Shown: positions 1 to 9,734, numbered from the stretch's first letter. The stretch is 64,000 nucleotides of DNA from Aminipila sp963524205 (GCA_963524205.1 CAURED010000014.1:41940-105939), one strand, 5' to 3'. The notes: generated from the letters alone by a model not told the origin. Numbers and translations: made by a program.

Positions 1-1008
1 GAATATCCACATCTGCTTATGTTTGAAAGTGATCCGCAAGGTGAATTGGCTTTAAGGTATGAGATTTCGAAATATATATATCGATCCAGAGGGGTGATCT
101 GTAATCCTGAACAAATTGTAATTGGTGCAGGAACACAACAGATTACCAGTCATTTATGTTTAATACTTTCTAAGCTTGGGATTAACCATGTAGCGGTGGA
201 GGAACCAGGATATTCACCTGTTAAAAACATGTTTAGAGATAGGGGATTTGTTATGACTCCCGTTGATGTGGATAAGGAAGGAATTGAAATTGACAGGCTT
301 CCGTCTAATATAAAATCTGCAGTGTATGTAAGTCCTTCAAACCAATTTCCTACGGGCGCGGTGATGCCTATAGGTAAAAGATACCAATTATTAGATTGGG
401 CAAACCACAACAATAGTATAATAATTGAAGATGATTATGATAGTGAACTTCGATACTTTGGAAAGCCAATACCTGCATTGCAGGGTCTTGACAATCATCA
501 GAGGGTTGTATATTTAGGTTCTTTTTCATCAACTTTATTTTCCTCTATAAAAATCAGTTATATGGTGTTACCAGAGAGGATGGCTTATATTTTTAAAGAT
601 ATAAGTCATGGTTATACTCAAACCTGTTCCAAGACAGAACAACTTACATTAGCTTTATTCATGGAACAGGGACTTTATCAGACAAATATTAAGAAATTAA
701 GAAATTTATATTCCCAGAAATTGCAAAAGGTTTTAGGCTCTATTAATAAATATGGAAAGGGAATAATAAAACCTACCAATACTTCATCGGGAATTAACAT
801 GATAATAAATGTAGATAGTAAAAAAAGTGCAGAGCAGCTTTGTAGTGAGGCCAAAGTATTAGGTGTATCGGCTACACCGGTTTCTATATATGCAGATGAT
901 CCTACAGGTCAGCAATTAGCAGCCTTAGTATTTTATTATAATCAAATTCCTATTAACGAAATTCAAGGCACAATAAAGGCATTAATAGAAAAATGGACAT
1001 CCGTTTAA
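1..1008 (+). CDS. MocR/PdxR-type PLP-fold regulator (C-terminal part, 5' truncated by window edge)
   Basis: This is the aminotransferase-like effector domain of a MocR-family (GntR-aminotransferase fusion) transcription factor. The reading frame is already open at base 1, so the N-terminal winged-helix domain lies outside the window. Visible fold type I motifs are YVSPSNQFPTG and EDDYDSELRY, both typical of the family. The segment where the family normally has GTFSK, with the Schiff-base lysine, reads GSFSSTLFSS. The lysine is therefore replaced by serine at 529-531. Such a protein may bind a ligand without forming a PLP aldimine, or use a different residue. About 335 residues are visible. 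A flavoprotein gene follows after 27 bp, but no regulatory link can be shown. A genuine aminotransferase is less likely, given the missing lysine. Confidence 0.82.
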   Translation, partial: EYPHLLMFESDPQGELALRYEISKYIYRSRGVICNPEQIVIGAGTQQITSHLCLILSKLGINHVAVEEPGYSPVKNMFRDRGFVMTPVDVDKEGIEIDRLPSNIKSAVYVSPSNQFPTGAVMPIGKRYQLLDWANHNNSIIIEDDYDSELRYFGKPIPALQGLDNHQRVVYLGSFSSTLFSSIKISYMVLPERMAYIFKDISHGYTQTCSKTEQLTLALFMEQGLYQTNIKKLRNLYSQKLQKVLGSINKYGKGIIKPTNTSSGINMIINVDSKKSAEQLCSEAKVLGVSATPVSIYADDPTGQQLAALVFYYNQIPINEIQGTIKALIEKWTSV

Positions 1009-1035
1009 TCATGAAAAGCAGGAAAGGATTTTATA

Positions 1036-2268
1036 TTGGAAGATAAAAATATTTATGATGTGATAATAATTGGCGGGGGGGCTTCTGGCCTTTTTTGTGC
1101 AGCTGCCTATGGAAAAAAAGTAAAAGGTTTGATTTTAGAAAAATCAAATTTTACAGGTAGAAAATTGCTTATGTCTGGAGGTGGACAGTGCAATATTACT
1201 CACAGCGGTGACATTAAGGAATTTGTAAAACATTATGGGGAAAGCGGCAAAAAAATCCGTAGTTGTTTGTATAAATTTAATAACCAAGCTGTGGTTGATT
1301 TTTTTGAAGCCAAGGGAGTACCTATGCTTGAAAGGGAAGATGGTAAGATTTTTCCTAAATCTTTAGATGCTCGAGACGTTTTGGATGTACTTAGATCCTG
1401 TGGTGGTACAAATGGTTTTACTGTAAAGTATAAACATTCTGTTTGTAGATTACAGCACTTAAATGATAAATATGTAATTATATGTGATAATTTAGAAGAA
1501 AATAAGCAAGTAAAATTTGAAACTAACAAAGTGATTTTTGCTGCAGGTGGATGCTCTTATCCGTCAACCGGCTCAGATGGCAGTGCTTTTCAAGTTTTAG
1601 AGGATTTAGGTATAGAGATTATTAAACCAAAGCCTTCACTAGTTCCCATTTTTGTGCAGGAGTATCCTTACAGTGAGTTGTCTGGAATTTCTTTCTCTCC
1701 TGCATCAGTTAAAGTGAATGGCATAGAAAACTGTGAGGATTTGTTACTTACTCATACGAACTTTTCAGGTCCTGCTGCAATTAATATTTCCCGTTATGTA
1801 AACACAGGAGATCAGTTAATTATTAATTATTTCCCGGGAAAAGGCTTTGAGGAAATATTTACCGATTTTAAACAGAAAGTTCCAAAAAATAGTAAACAGA
1901 CGATTAATTTTCTGTTAGAATATTTAGGTACGGCAATACCAAGGCGTTTTATTGAAAAGGTTTGTGAACGTATAGGAATTGAAAGCAGCCAGAAAGCTTC
2001 CAGCTTAACTGGCAAACAACTTAAAATGCTGGCAGAACTATTTACTAAAGATACCTTTTCTGTCAGTGGTACAGGTGGCTTTAATATGGCAATGGCAACA
2101 GCAGGCGGAGTCGCGTTAACAGAAGTTAATTTAAAGACGATGGAATGCAAAAAATATCCCGGACTTTTCATGATTGGAGAGGTTTTAGACGTAGATGGAG
2201 ATACGGGTGGATATAATTTGCAATTTGCATGTTCCAGTGGATATTTAGCGGGAAATATAACTTATTAA
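1036..2268 (+). CDS. BaiN/HI0933-like NAD(P)/FAD-dependent oxidoreductase
   Basis: This is a 410-residue flavoprotein of the HI0933/BaiN/RdsA family, cytosolic and of mostly unknown substrate. The dinucleotide-binding glycine motif GGGASGLFCA is at residues 13-22. It is followed by the family signature GRKLLMSGGGQCNITH (about 41-56) and a C-terminal second FAD-contact region with ATAGGVALTEVN and GEVLDVDGDTGGYNLQ. The length is normal for the family. The start is a TTG preceded by GGAAAGGA at 1021-1028; no upstream ATG in frame is better placed. Some relatives act on bile acids, but nothing here supports a specific substrate. Confidence 0.88.
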   Translation: MEDKNIYDVIIIGGGASGLFCAAAYGKKVKGLILEKSNFTGRKLLMSGGGQCNITHSGDIKEFVKHYGESGKKIRSCLYKFNNQAVVDFFEAKGVPMLEREDGKIFPKSLDARDVLDVLRSCGGTNGFTVKYKHSVCRLQHLNDKYVIICDNLEENKQVKFETNKVIFAAGGCSYPSTGSDGSAFQVLEDLGIEIIKPKPSLVPIFVQEYPYSELSGISFSPASVKVNGIENCEDLLLTHTNFSGPAAINISRYVNTGDQLIINYFPGKGFEEIFTDFKQKVPKNSKQTINFLLEYLGTAIPRRFIEKVCERIGIESSQKASSLTGKQLKMLAELFTKDTFSVSGTGGFNMAMATAGGVALTEVNLKTMECKKYPGLFMIGEVLDVDGDTGGYNLQFACSSGYLAGNITY

Positions 2269-2301
2269 TATTTTTTATATCATATTTTGGGGGGAGAAAA
2301 A

Positions 2302-3537
2302 ATGAAACGTATTTTAGAAAGATTTATTGATTATGTACAGATTGACACAGAATCAGCTGAGGATGCTGGTGTTGTGCCTAGCACCAAGGGTCAATTTGAC
2401 TTAGCTAATAAGCTGGCAGAAGAGTTAAAGCATTTAGGTGCAGTTAACATTAAAGTAGACAAACATGCCTGTGTAACTGCTAAAGTTCTTAGCAATCTGG
2501 AGGGTGGGGAAAAGGTACCAAGCATTGGATTTATTGCGCACTTAGATACAGCTCCTGATTGTTCAGGTAAAAATGTAAAACCACAGATATTTGAACATTA
2601 TGATGGAGGTGAAATTATAATTAATAAAGAAAAGGATATCGTTCTCAATCCTAAAAATACGCCAGAACTTTTAAATTATGTTGGGAATACTATTGTCACT
2701 TCAGATGGGACAACTCTTTTAGGTGCAGATGATAAGGCAGGAATCGCTATAATTATGGATTCTCTTGAGAATATCAAAAATAACCCAGATATAAAACATG
2801 GAGATATTTGTGTGGCATTTACGCCAGACGAGGAAGTACAGGGCGGAGCTGAATTGTTTGATATTGAAGGATTTGGAGCTGATTTTGCATTTACAATTGA
2901 TGGGGATGGTATTGGTGAATTTAATCATGAAACTTTCAATGCTGCTGATGCACATGTTGAATGTAAGGGAGTATGCATACATCCAGGAGCAGCTAAGAAT
3001 AAAATGATAAATCCAATTGTGCTTGCCAATGAGTTTTTATCGGCTTTACCAAGAACAGAAGCTCCAGAAACTACAGAGGGAAGAGAAGGTTTTTATTATG
3101 TATATGAAATCTCTGGAGATACAGATGTTGCAAAGATCGATCTTCTTTTAAGAGATTTTGACAGAAATGGCATGGAAAATAGAATGAATTTCCTTAGAGA
3201 AACTGCGTCAAAGATTAATGAAAAGTGGGGAAAGGATTATGTAACTGTTGATATAAAGACACAATACTACAATATGAATGATTTTCTAGAAGGCCAAGAA
3301 CATATTATTGAGACAACCTTAGAAGCATATAGGCAATGTAATCTTGAACCGACAATAGTAGCAGTCAGAGGCGGTACAGATGGTTCAACCTTATCCAGAA
3401 GAGGTCTTCCTACTCCAAACTTATTTATGGGCGGTCACAATTATCATAGCGTATCTGAATTTGCATCAGTGGAGGCTATGGAAAAAGCTAAAGATGTTGT
3501 AATTAAAATATTAGAATTATATGCGGAAAAAGCTTAA
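2302..3537 (+). CDS. pepT: peptidase T (tripeptide aminopeptidase)
   Basis: PepT is a di-zinc M20B aminopeptidase that removes the N-terminal residue of tripeptides in the cytosol. The protein is 411 residues, the usual length. Metal and catalytic residues are visible in order: H80 and D82 in IAHLDTAPD, D143 in GADDKAG, E177/E178 in TPDEEVQGG, D200 in TIDGDGIGEFNHE, and a late histidine in GGHNYHSVSEF. The ATG at 2302 is chosen over an in-frame TTG at 2287 because a strong GGGGGGAG ribosome site (2289-2296) sits just upstream of the ATG and overlaps the TTG. The decarboxylase gene follows after 34 bp, probably in the same transcript, fitting peptide and amino-acid catabolism. Confidence 0.95.
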   Translation: MKRILERFIDYVQIDTESAEDAGVVPSTKGQFDLANKLAEELKHLGAVNIKVDKHACVTAKVLSNLEGGEKVPSIGFIAHLDTAPDCSGKNVKPQIFEHYDGGEIIINKEKDIVLNPKNTPELLNYVGNTIVTSDGTTLLGADDKAGIAIIMDSLENIKNNPDIKHGDICVAFTPDEEVQGGAELFDIEGFGADFAFTIDGDGIGEFNHETFNAADAHVECKGVCIHPGAAKNKMINPIVLANEFLSALPRTEAPETTEGREGFYYVYEISGDTDVAKIDLLLRDFDRNGMENRMNFLRETASKINEKWGKDYVTVDIKTQYYNMNDFLEGQEHIIETTLEAYRQCNLEPTIVAVRGGTDGSTLSRRGLPTPNLFMGGHNYHSVSEFASVEAMEKAKDVVIKILELYAEKA

Positions 3538-3571
3538 TTTAAAGTGATTTAATATATAGGGGGCATATTTG

Positions 3572-5050
3572 ATGAGCAGCATGAATCAAAATGGTATAAC
3601 CAGTTATTTACTTCAGCATAAGGAATGTGACCCTATATCCTTTCATATGCCAGGCCATAAAGGCTCTGATTTATATAAAAGGTATGGGTATGAGTATTTT
3701 CTTAGTCATATAATGGATTGTGACATTACAGAGATTGATGGAGCAGATAATTTATTTCAGGCAGAAAGTATTATCTTGAATACCATGAATGTGTATAAAG
3801 AGCTTTACGAAGTTAGAGAGTCCTATTTACTTGTAAATGGAACCAGCTGCGGCTTGATAGCTGCTATTATGTCCTCTGTCAAGTCAGAAGGTAAGTTAAT
3901 TATGGCGAGAAACTGCCATAAATCCGTATTCAACGCTCTTACACTGGGAAATATTTCTCCAGTATATGCCTACCCAGAACTAATTCAAGAATTTCAAATT
4001 AGTGGAGAAATATTACCTACAGAAATAGAAAAGTTACTGGAAGAAAATCCTGACGCTGAAGCAGTAATCATTCCAAGCCCTAATTACTATGGAATCTGCA
4101 GTGATGTAGAAAGAATTGCAGAGATTGTGCATAAAGAGGGAAAGCTATTGATTGTGGATCAGGCTCATGGTGCCCATTTAAAGTTCTTTAGCAGATTTAT
4201 GGATTGTGAAACTGGTTTGGATAAAGAGTGGTATTCATTGCCAAGGCCTGCTGAAGAGTGTGGTGCAGATATTGTTGTGAATAGCATTCATAAAACTTTA
4301 GCCTCTTTTACGCAAAGTGCAGTTATGAATGTAGTTACAGATAAAGTTGATTTAGGCGTACTTGAGGATAAACTACAGGCAGTTGAAAGTACAAGTCCTT
4401 CCTATTTGCTCATGGGATCGTTAGATATTAATGCTGATTTGATTAAAACAAATGGCAGCCTTTTAATTAAAAAATGGAGAGAGAATCTAATGGATTTTTA
4501 TAAGGAAGCAGACAAGATTAAAGGCTTAAGGATTATTAATACAGGCGCCAATATGGATTGGACTAAAATAAACCTGGATATGAGTCAGTGTGGTATATCA
4601 GGGCATGAATTAGAAAAGCTTTTGATCGAAAAGAACATTTTTGTAGAACTTGTAACTGGGAGTATTGTCATGTGTATGACGGGCATTGGCAATGTTAAGT
4701 CGGATTATGACAATTTACTTGAAGCGTTAAGACATATAAGCAGTGTAAATTTAAAATTTCAGAAACTAGAATACAAAAATCAGAAAGATAACTTCGCTGA
4801 GTTAATAAAGGCTATACCAAAGCAGGAAATATTGCATAAATTACCTAAGGAAAAACAGTATGTAGCTTTAGATAACGCACAGGGATATATTTGTGCCAGT
4901 TCCATTATTCCATATCCACCAGGAATTCCTCTTATTTGCCCAGGGGAAATAATTAGTAAAGAGGCAATAGAATATGTAAAGGCACTTAGAACTGCTGGTG
5001 AAAAAGTTATGGGAATTAATGAAAATAACCAAGTAGTTGTTGGAAAGTAA
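3572..5050 (+). CDS. Orn/Lys/Arg-type PLP decarboxylase
   Basis: This is a 492-residue fold type I basic amino-acid decarboxylase of the Firmicutes SpeA/YaaO type. Motifs in order are the PLP-phosphate region LLVNGTSCG (about 86-94), DQAHGAHLKF (about 196-205) and the Schiff-base lysine K241 in NSIHKTLASF. The Orn/Lys/Arg decarboxylase C-terminal domain includes PYPPGIPLICPGE. Substrate (Arg, Lys or Orn) cannot be settled by eye. The ATG at 3572 follows TAGGGGG at 3557-3563; a TTG three bases earlier is less suitable. It lies downstream of pepT and ends at a strong terminator. Confidence 0.88.
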   Translation: MSSMNQNGITSYLLQHKECDPISFHMPGHKGSDLYKRYGYEYFLSHIMDCDITEIDGADNLFQAESIILNTMNVYKELYEVRESYLLVNGTSCGLIAAIMSSVKSEGKLIMARNCHKSVFNALTLGNISPVYAYPELIQEFQISGEILPTEIEKLLEENPDAEAVIIPSPNYYGICSDVERIAEIVHKEGKLLIVDQAHGAHLKFFSRFMDCETGLDKEWYSLPRPAEECGADIVVNSIHKTLASFTQSAVMNVVTDKVDLGVLEDKLQAVESTSPSYLLMGSLDINADLIKTNGSLLIKKWRENLMDFYKEADKIKGLRIINTGANMDWTKINLDMSQCGISGHELEKLLIEKNIFVELVTGSIVMCMTGIGNVKSDYDNLLEALRHISSVNLKFQKLEYKNQKDNFAELIKAIPKQEILHKLPKEKQYVALDNAQGYICASSIIPYPPGIPLICPGEIISKEAIEYVKALRTAGEKVMGINENNQVVVGK

Positions 5051-5063
5051 GGGGCATATTAAA

Positions 5064-5095
5064 AAGGCAGCTGGACAAAGATGTCCAGCTGCCTT
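5064..5095. terminator. bidirectional terminator between convergent genes
   Basis: Perfect 14-bp stem (AAGGCAGCTGGACA and its complement) with a 4-nt loop. A-runs lie on the left and AAATTT on the right. It serves the decarboxylase on + and the ABC permease on -. Confidence 0.85.
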
Positions 5096-5111
5096 AAATT
5101 TATGAACGATG

Positions 5112-7280
5112 TTATTTAAAGTATTTTGATATAAAGTCTGGTGCAGTGTCAAAATCATAGTAAATACTATCAGAATGTGTTTCTGTAACTCCATTCATTT
5201 GTTTAAACACTATGTAGCCTTCATAATATTTATCAAAATTGTTTTGTGTACTATAATATGTGTTTAAAATTTCTTCAATTTGTTTTTTATCTGTAATTAT
5301 AAGTTGCTTCGTATTTTCTTCCCCCGTTTTTTGAGATTCTTCTGTAACGTATCTATCGTCATCTATAGAGTTGCTTCCTTCAGTATCTTTATCAATGTTT
5401 CGCTCAGAAAATATGATCTTTTGTATCATATCCGCATTATATTCTAAGTATTTAGAATAACCATTGTCTTTTAACCATTTAATCGTATTAATATCCGTTA
5501 ATAAAACACTTATATCTAAAGTGCTTTTTTGAATTTTATCCTTTTCATCTAAAGATTTATAGTCAAGATACATATTGCAATAAGAATGTTTTTGACTTAA
5601 GTAGTCCTCATATGTTCTATGTTGGAAATCCTTCTCCATTGCATCCAGTAAGCCAGAAATTTTATTTGTATCAGTTATTATAAGGTTAGAAGCAGCAGCA
5701 TCATCATAAAAATAAATATTGCTTAAAGTCATACGGTTCATTTCTTCATAGTTTAAATTATTAAATGAAAAATAATTTTTAAATTCTGATGATTCATAAA
5801 GCTGTTTAAGAGGCTTATTATGTATCATTTCCTTATAGGATAAAGTATATAATCTTTGAAAACCTAAAGGATTAGATATATCATAATATAAGCTAATAGG
5901 ATAGGTTTGTATATTTAAGTTCTGCTCCTTTTCTATTTTACTCTTTTTATTAACTATATCCTGGTGTAATGCAATTAGGACCTTAACATTTTTAGGATCA
6001 CAGTAATAAAAGCCATTAGTTTTGGATTCAGAGCTTGAAGATTTAAACGAATTTATGGTGTAACGGTCACCATTATTTACAAAATCGAAACTTGTTGATA
6101 CTACTCCACTAACTTTGCTGATATTTGGAACTCTGTTTTCAAAACCCATTAAATCCAAGGTTATTGAGCATATAAAAAGAGAGGCTATCAAGGCAAATAA
6201 TCCAAAACTTTTTATAGATTGTTTATTAAATACACGAGGGGTTTTAAGTACAATCATTCTGCCAATAATAAACGCTATGATTGCACCAGCTATAAGTCCT
6301 GCATAAAAGTATACATCACTTGTCTGCGTATCATTATTACTGCTGCTTAAAGACTTGAAGTAATAACCCATCAGAGACATTCCGAAATATGCTATTAAAT
6401 AACATATAGCAGGTATCATAAAATTAAATATAATTGAATCTCCCGATTTTTCCATTTCACGTTTTTGATATAAGAGACCTGAAACTATTAAAATAATAAG
6501 GGTTAATATTATGTAATATATCTGAAACGGAATTGTAAAGCTTTCATCACTGGCAAATACTTGTGTGAAGGGGGACAAACCAACAAGTATTTTTTCATGT
6601 ATACCCGTTGAAGTAAATCCAAATAGGTAACTTGAACAATAGGTTACAAATGTTAAGTATAATGCTGGAGCAAGGAAATTAAAACCAAAGGCTAACACCA
6701 GGTGCATCACAGTATTACCTGTTATCATACCAGCAAATACGGATATAGCATAAATAACTAATACAATGAGGAGCGAATGCCAAAACCACTGAAGTACATT
6801 GCTTCTAGTAAAAATATTTACAGCACTGTCTGTTAAAGCTGACATTTTTTCGTAATCAACATACATGTAATAATCATAAGTAGGTTTTGCTATAGCTTGA
6901 AGTATAAGTTCATTTGCTATAAGTGGAAGCACAATTAGGATTAACCCAGAAACCAGACTGCTATTAAAAAGCTGAGCTCTTGTAAACGGCATAGAATGCA
7001 TTGTTGTTACTGAGCTTGAACTTTGAAGATATCTAAATACTATTACCGCAGCAATAATAGGCAGAATTAAATGTATGGCCATAAAAAAAGGCTGCTTGTT
7101 TGTAAGGCACATTTCAATATAGCCGTACATATTAGTTATGTCACCATAGCTCATTAAAATAGGAAATACGCTTGACAAAAAATATGCTAAAAAAGCTAAA
7201 GCTGGTATTGCCCAGAATCTTCTAAGATTCTCCTTTACTAGAGGAATAGAAACACTAAAATATAATGCTTTGGATTTCAT
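5112..7280 (-). CDS. ABC-2-type transporter permease with large C-terminal soluble domain
   Basis: This 722-residue membrane protein is the permease partner of the ATPase encoded just upstream. The first about 380 residues contain many hydrophobic segments of an ABC-2-like permease. The last about 320 are largely hydrophilic and end in a Ser/Glu/Asp-rich stretch followed by a small C-terminal domain. From memory this resembles the DUF6449-type permeases found with YtrA-like regulators; that assignment is not verified. The ATG at 7280 follows GGAGG with an 8-nt spacer. Its first 26 bases overlap the end of the ATPase gene, indicating translational coupling. Substrate is unknown; cell-wall antibiotic stress or lipid export are family-based guesses. 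Confidence 0.8.
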   Translation of the reverse strand: MKSKALYFSVSIPLVKENLRRFWAIPALAFLAYFLSSVFPILMSYGDITNMYGYIEMCLTNKQPFFMAIHLILPIIAAVIVFRYLQSSSSVTTMHSMPFTRAQLFNSSLVSGLILIVLPLIANELILQAIAKPTYDYYMYVDYEKMSALTDSAVNIFTRSNVLQWFWHSLLIVLVIYAISVFAGMITGNTVMHLVLAFGFNFLAPALYLTFVTYCSSYLFGFTSTGIHEKILVGLSPFTQVFASDESFTIPFQIYYIILTLIILIVSGLLYQKREMEKSGDSIIFNFMIPAICYLIAYFGMSLMGYYFKSLSSSNNDTQTSDVYFYAGLIAGAIIAFIIGRMIVLKTPRVFNKQSIKSFGLFALIASLFICSITLDLMGFENRVPNISKVSGVVSTSFDFVNNGDRYTINSFKSSSSESKTNGFYYCDPKNVKVLIALHQDIVNKKSKIEKEQNLNIQTYPISLYYDISNPLGFQRLYTLSYKEMIHNKPLKQLYESSEFKNYFSFNNLNYEEMNRMTLSNIYFYDDAAASNLIITDTNKISGLLDAMEKDFQHRTYEDYLSQKHSYCNMYLDYKSLDEKDKIQKSTLDISVLLTDINTIKWLKDNGYSKYLEYNADMIQKIIFSERNIDKDTEGSNSIDDDRYVTEESQKTGEENTKQLIITDKKQIEEILNTYYSTQNNFDKYYEGYIVFKQMNGVTETHSDSIYYDFDTAPDFISKYFK

Positions 7281-8151
7281 TGTCAGCACCTCCTAATTCA
7301 TATATAAATATTTCTTCAAGAGTAAGTGGAAGTATGTCAAACAGAACAGGTTTACTTTCAAGTATAATTTGTTCTACGAGGTCTTTTTTATCTCGTATAA
7401 TAAGTAAATCTACGGTTCCTCTTACTTCATGGTGAAGAACGTTCAAATTTTCATAAGGGTTTTCAGGCTTATCTTTATAGGCCACCTGAATTTTGTGTAT
7501 GTCAGATTTTAACTCATCCAAATCACGTTCCATAACCATGTGACCTTTTGAGATAATACCTATGGAATCACATATTCCCTCCAGTTCTTTTAAATTGTGC
7601 GAAGATACAAGAACAGTCATTTCTCTTTCAGCTACATCCTCTACAATATATTTCCAGACAAGCTTTCTTACAATTGGGTCAAGACCATCGATAGGTTCAT
7701 CTAGAATCAGATAATCAGGCATTGTTGACATAGTTAATATAAATGCTGCTTGCTTTTGCATTCCCTTGGAGAACCTTGCCAGCTTGTTTATTTCATTTAG
7801 GCCAAATTGAGTTAACATGTGGTTATATCTTTCCTGATTCCAGCAAGGGTACAGTGACTTGTAAAATTTAGACATTTCTTTCAGGTTATAAGTAGAAAAG
7901 AAAAATAAATCATCTGGGATAAACCCCATTTTTTGTTTCACATCTTTATTGTCAAAAACCTCTTGGCCTTCAATGGTTATTTGACCTGAGTCGGGTTTTA
8001 CTATGCCAGTAATATGCTTTATGATAGTAGTTTTTCCCGCACCATTTGTGCCTACCAAACCATAAATAGATCCTTTGTTTACGTTAATGTTTAAATCAAC
8101 TAAGGCTTTAAACTGGTCAAAGTTTTTATTTACATCTATAACTTTAATCAT
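7255..8151 (-). CDS. ABC transporter ATP-binding protein (YtrB-like)
   Basis: This is a 298-residue ATPase that powers the adjacent permease. It has Walker A GTNGAGKT (34-41), a Q-loop region after KMGFIPDD, the variant signature FSKGMQKQ in place of LSGGQ, Walker B YLILDEPIDGLDP and an H-loop in SSHNLKE. The FSKGM signature is common in the YtrB/BcrA branch. The ATG at 8151 overlaps the stop of the GntR gene in an ATGA arrangement. A GAGGTGA ribosome site lies inside the repressor's end, so repressor, ATPase and permease form one tightly coupled operon. Confidence 0.92.
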   Translation of the reverse strand: MIKVIDVNKNFDQFKALVDLNINVNKGSIYGLVGTNGAGKTTIIKHITGIVKPDSGQITIEGQEVFDNKDVKQKMGFIPDDLFFFSTYNLKEMSKFYKSLYPCWNQERYNHMLTQFGLNEINKLARFSKGMQKQAAFILTMSTMPDYLILDEPIDGLDPIVRKLVWKYIVEDVAEREMTVLVSSHNLKELEGICDSIGIISKGHMVMERDLDELKSDIHKIQVAYKDKPENPYENLNVLHHEVRGTVDLLIIRDKKDLVEQIILESKPVLFDILPLTLEEIFIYELGGADNEIQSIIF

Positions 8152-8531
8152 TTATTGTCACCTCTTTCTTCAAGTAATTGAAGAACCATCTCTTTTATTT
8201 CTTCAAAGCTCAAACCAAGGAAATATAATTCCCTAAGATCATTTTTTATTCGATTTCTAATTTCCTCTAGTTGGATGGGACTTATACTTGTTTTTTTAGG
8301 AACAGCAACAAAAGTACCCAGACCAGTAACTGTATATACATAACCTTGATATTCAAGTTCACGGTATGCCTTCTGAATTGTATTTGGGTTTACTGTTAGA
8401 GTTTTAGATAATTCTCTGACAGAGGGCAGTTTATCTTCAGGTTGTAAAACTTCTGCTATAATTAATTCTTTGAGGTTATCAACAACTTGTTCGTATATCG
8501 TTTTTCTGCTCTTTAAATCTAGCTGGAACAT
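8148..8531 (-). CDS. GntR-family repressor, YtrA subfamily
   Basis: This is a 127-residue regulator with an N-terminal GntR winged helix. The helix-turn-helix core includes LPSVRELSKTLTVNPNTIQKAYRELE (positions about 39-64), followed by the wing YTVTGLGTFV. The short C-terminal tail, too small for a ligand-binding FCD or UTRA domain, places it in the YtrA group, which normally represses its own ABC-transporter operon. The ATG at 8531 follows AAAGGAGG at the right distance; an in-frame GTG three codons earlier overlaps that site. The inverted repeat at 8560-8582 is the likely operator. Confidence 0.9.
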   Translation of the reverse strand: MFQLDLKSRKTIYEQVVDNLKELIIAEVLQPEDKLPSVRELSKTLTVNPNTIQKAYRELEYQGYVYTVTGLGTFVAVPKKTSISPIQLEEIRNRIKNDLRELYFLGLSFEEIKEMVLQLLEERGDNK

Positions 8532-8558
8532 ACAAAGCACCTCCTTTATAATATTACA

Positions 8559-8588
8559 AGTGTACTACGCATATTAATACACTGTCAA
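8559..8588 (-). promoter_or_regulatory. promoter of the GntR-ABC operon with overlapping operator
   Basis: On the minus strand TTGACA (8588-8583) and TACACT (8564-8559) are 18 bp apart. Between and over them lies an inverted repeat, GTGTAYTA and TARTACAC, occupying 8560-8567 and 8575-8582 with a 7-bp spacer. The overlap with -35/-10 suggests repression by steric block. The motif is seen; binding by the GntR protein is inferred. Confidence 0.65.
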
Positions 8589-8723
8589 TGAACAAATCTT
8601 ATTTTACTTGATTTTATTTGCATTAAGTAATACAATATATAATGAGTTTTTGTTCAGAAGAGCAAATAAAATATAAAATTATTGTATTAGAAAATATATT
8701 TCACATAAAAGGAGAAGAAGTTT

Positions 8724-9734
8724 ATGTCAAAGTTGATAATTCCTGAGGGCTATACCCCAGTTATTGATTACATGGAAAGCCAGAGAGCCATTAAAAAAAT
8801 TAAGGATTTTTTCCAGCAGGAACTAGCTTATGGATTGAGTCTGCGAAGAGTTTCCGCACCACTTTTTGTTTCACCTGAAAGTGGTCTTAATGATAACCTG
8901 AATGGTGTTGAAAGAACTGTAAGTTTTACTCTTATGGATATGGATGAAGCAAAAGTTGAAGTGGTCCAGTCATTGGCTAAGTGGAAGAGAATGGCCCTTG
9001 GAAAATACAATATTATACCAGGTCATGGTATTTATACAGATATGAATGCTATCAGAAGAGATGAAGAGCTAGATAATTTACATTCTATATATGTAGATCA
9101 GTGGGACTGGGAGAAAACAATTACTAAAGAACAGAGGACAGAAGAATACCTTGAAGAAACAGTAGTTATAATATACAATGCAATTAAAAATTTAGGGGAT
9201 TATGTAAATAGATTATATAGGGATATTCAGACTGAACTGCCAAATGAAATAACATTCATTACTACTCAGGAATTAGAAGACAGATGGCCCAAAAAAACTC
9301 CGAAAGAAAGAGAAAACTTGATTGCCGAAGAAAAACGTGCAGTTTTTATTAAGAAAATTGGTGATAAGCTTAAATCGGGAGAAAAACATGATGGAAGAGC
9401 TCCTGACTATGATGATTGGCGGTTAAATGGAGACATTATTCTTTGGGATGAAGTTCTTAATATGGCTTTTGAAATTTCCTCAATGGGGATCAGAGTAGAT
9501 GAAGAGGCTATGGAAAAACAGTTAAAATTGGCAAATGCTGAAGACAGAAAAAATTTAGATTTCCATAAAGCTATATTAAATAAAGAAATGCCTTATTCAA
9601 TTGGAGGAGGCATAGGTCAGAGCAGATTATGTATGTTCTTTTTAAGAAAAGCTCATATTGGAGAAGTGCAAGTATCTGTATGGCCTGAAGATATGATTAA
9701 GGAATGTCAAGAAAACAATATATTCTTATTATAA
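8724..9734 (+). CDS. asnA: aspartate--ammonia ligase
   Basis: AsnA makes asparagine from aspartate, ammonia and ATP, using a class II aminoacyl-tRNA-synthetase fold in the cytosol. The 336-residue protein is close to the usual 330. Typical segments are IPEGYTP near the start, RVSAPLFV, DNLNGVERTVSF, AKWKRMALG, IYTDMNAIRRDE, VDQWDWEK and GGGIGQSRLCM near the end. The ATG at 8724 follows AAAAGGAGAAG. It has its own terminator and is divergent from the GntR operon. A TATAAT-like hexamer lies at 8638-8643, but a convincing -35 was not found. Confidence 0.96.
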   Translation: MSKLIIPEGYTPVIDYMESQRAIKKIKDFFQQELAYGLSLRRVSAPLFVSPESGLNDNLNGVERTVSFTLMDMDEAKVEVVQSLAKWKRMALGKYNIIPGHGIYTDMNAIRRDEELDNLHSIYVDQWDWEKTITKEQRTEEYLEETVVIIYNAIKNLGDYVNRLYRDIQTELPNEITFITTQELEDRWPKKTPKERENLIAEEKRAVFIKKIGDKLKSGEKHDGRAPDYDDWRLNGDIILWDEVLNMAFEISSMGIRVDEEAMEKQLKLANAEDRKNLDFHKAILNKEMPYSIGGGIGQSRLCMFFLRKAHIGEVQVSVWPEDMIKECQENNIFLL

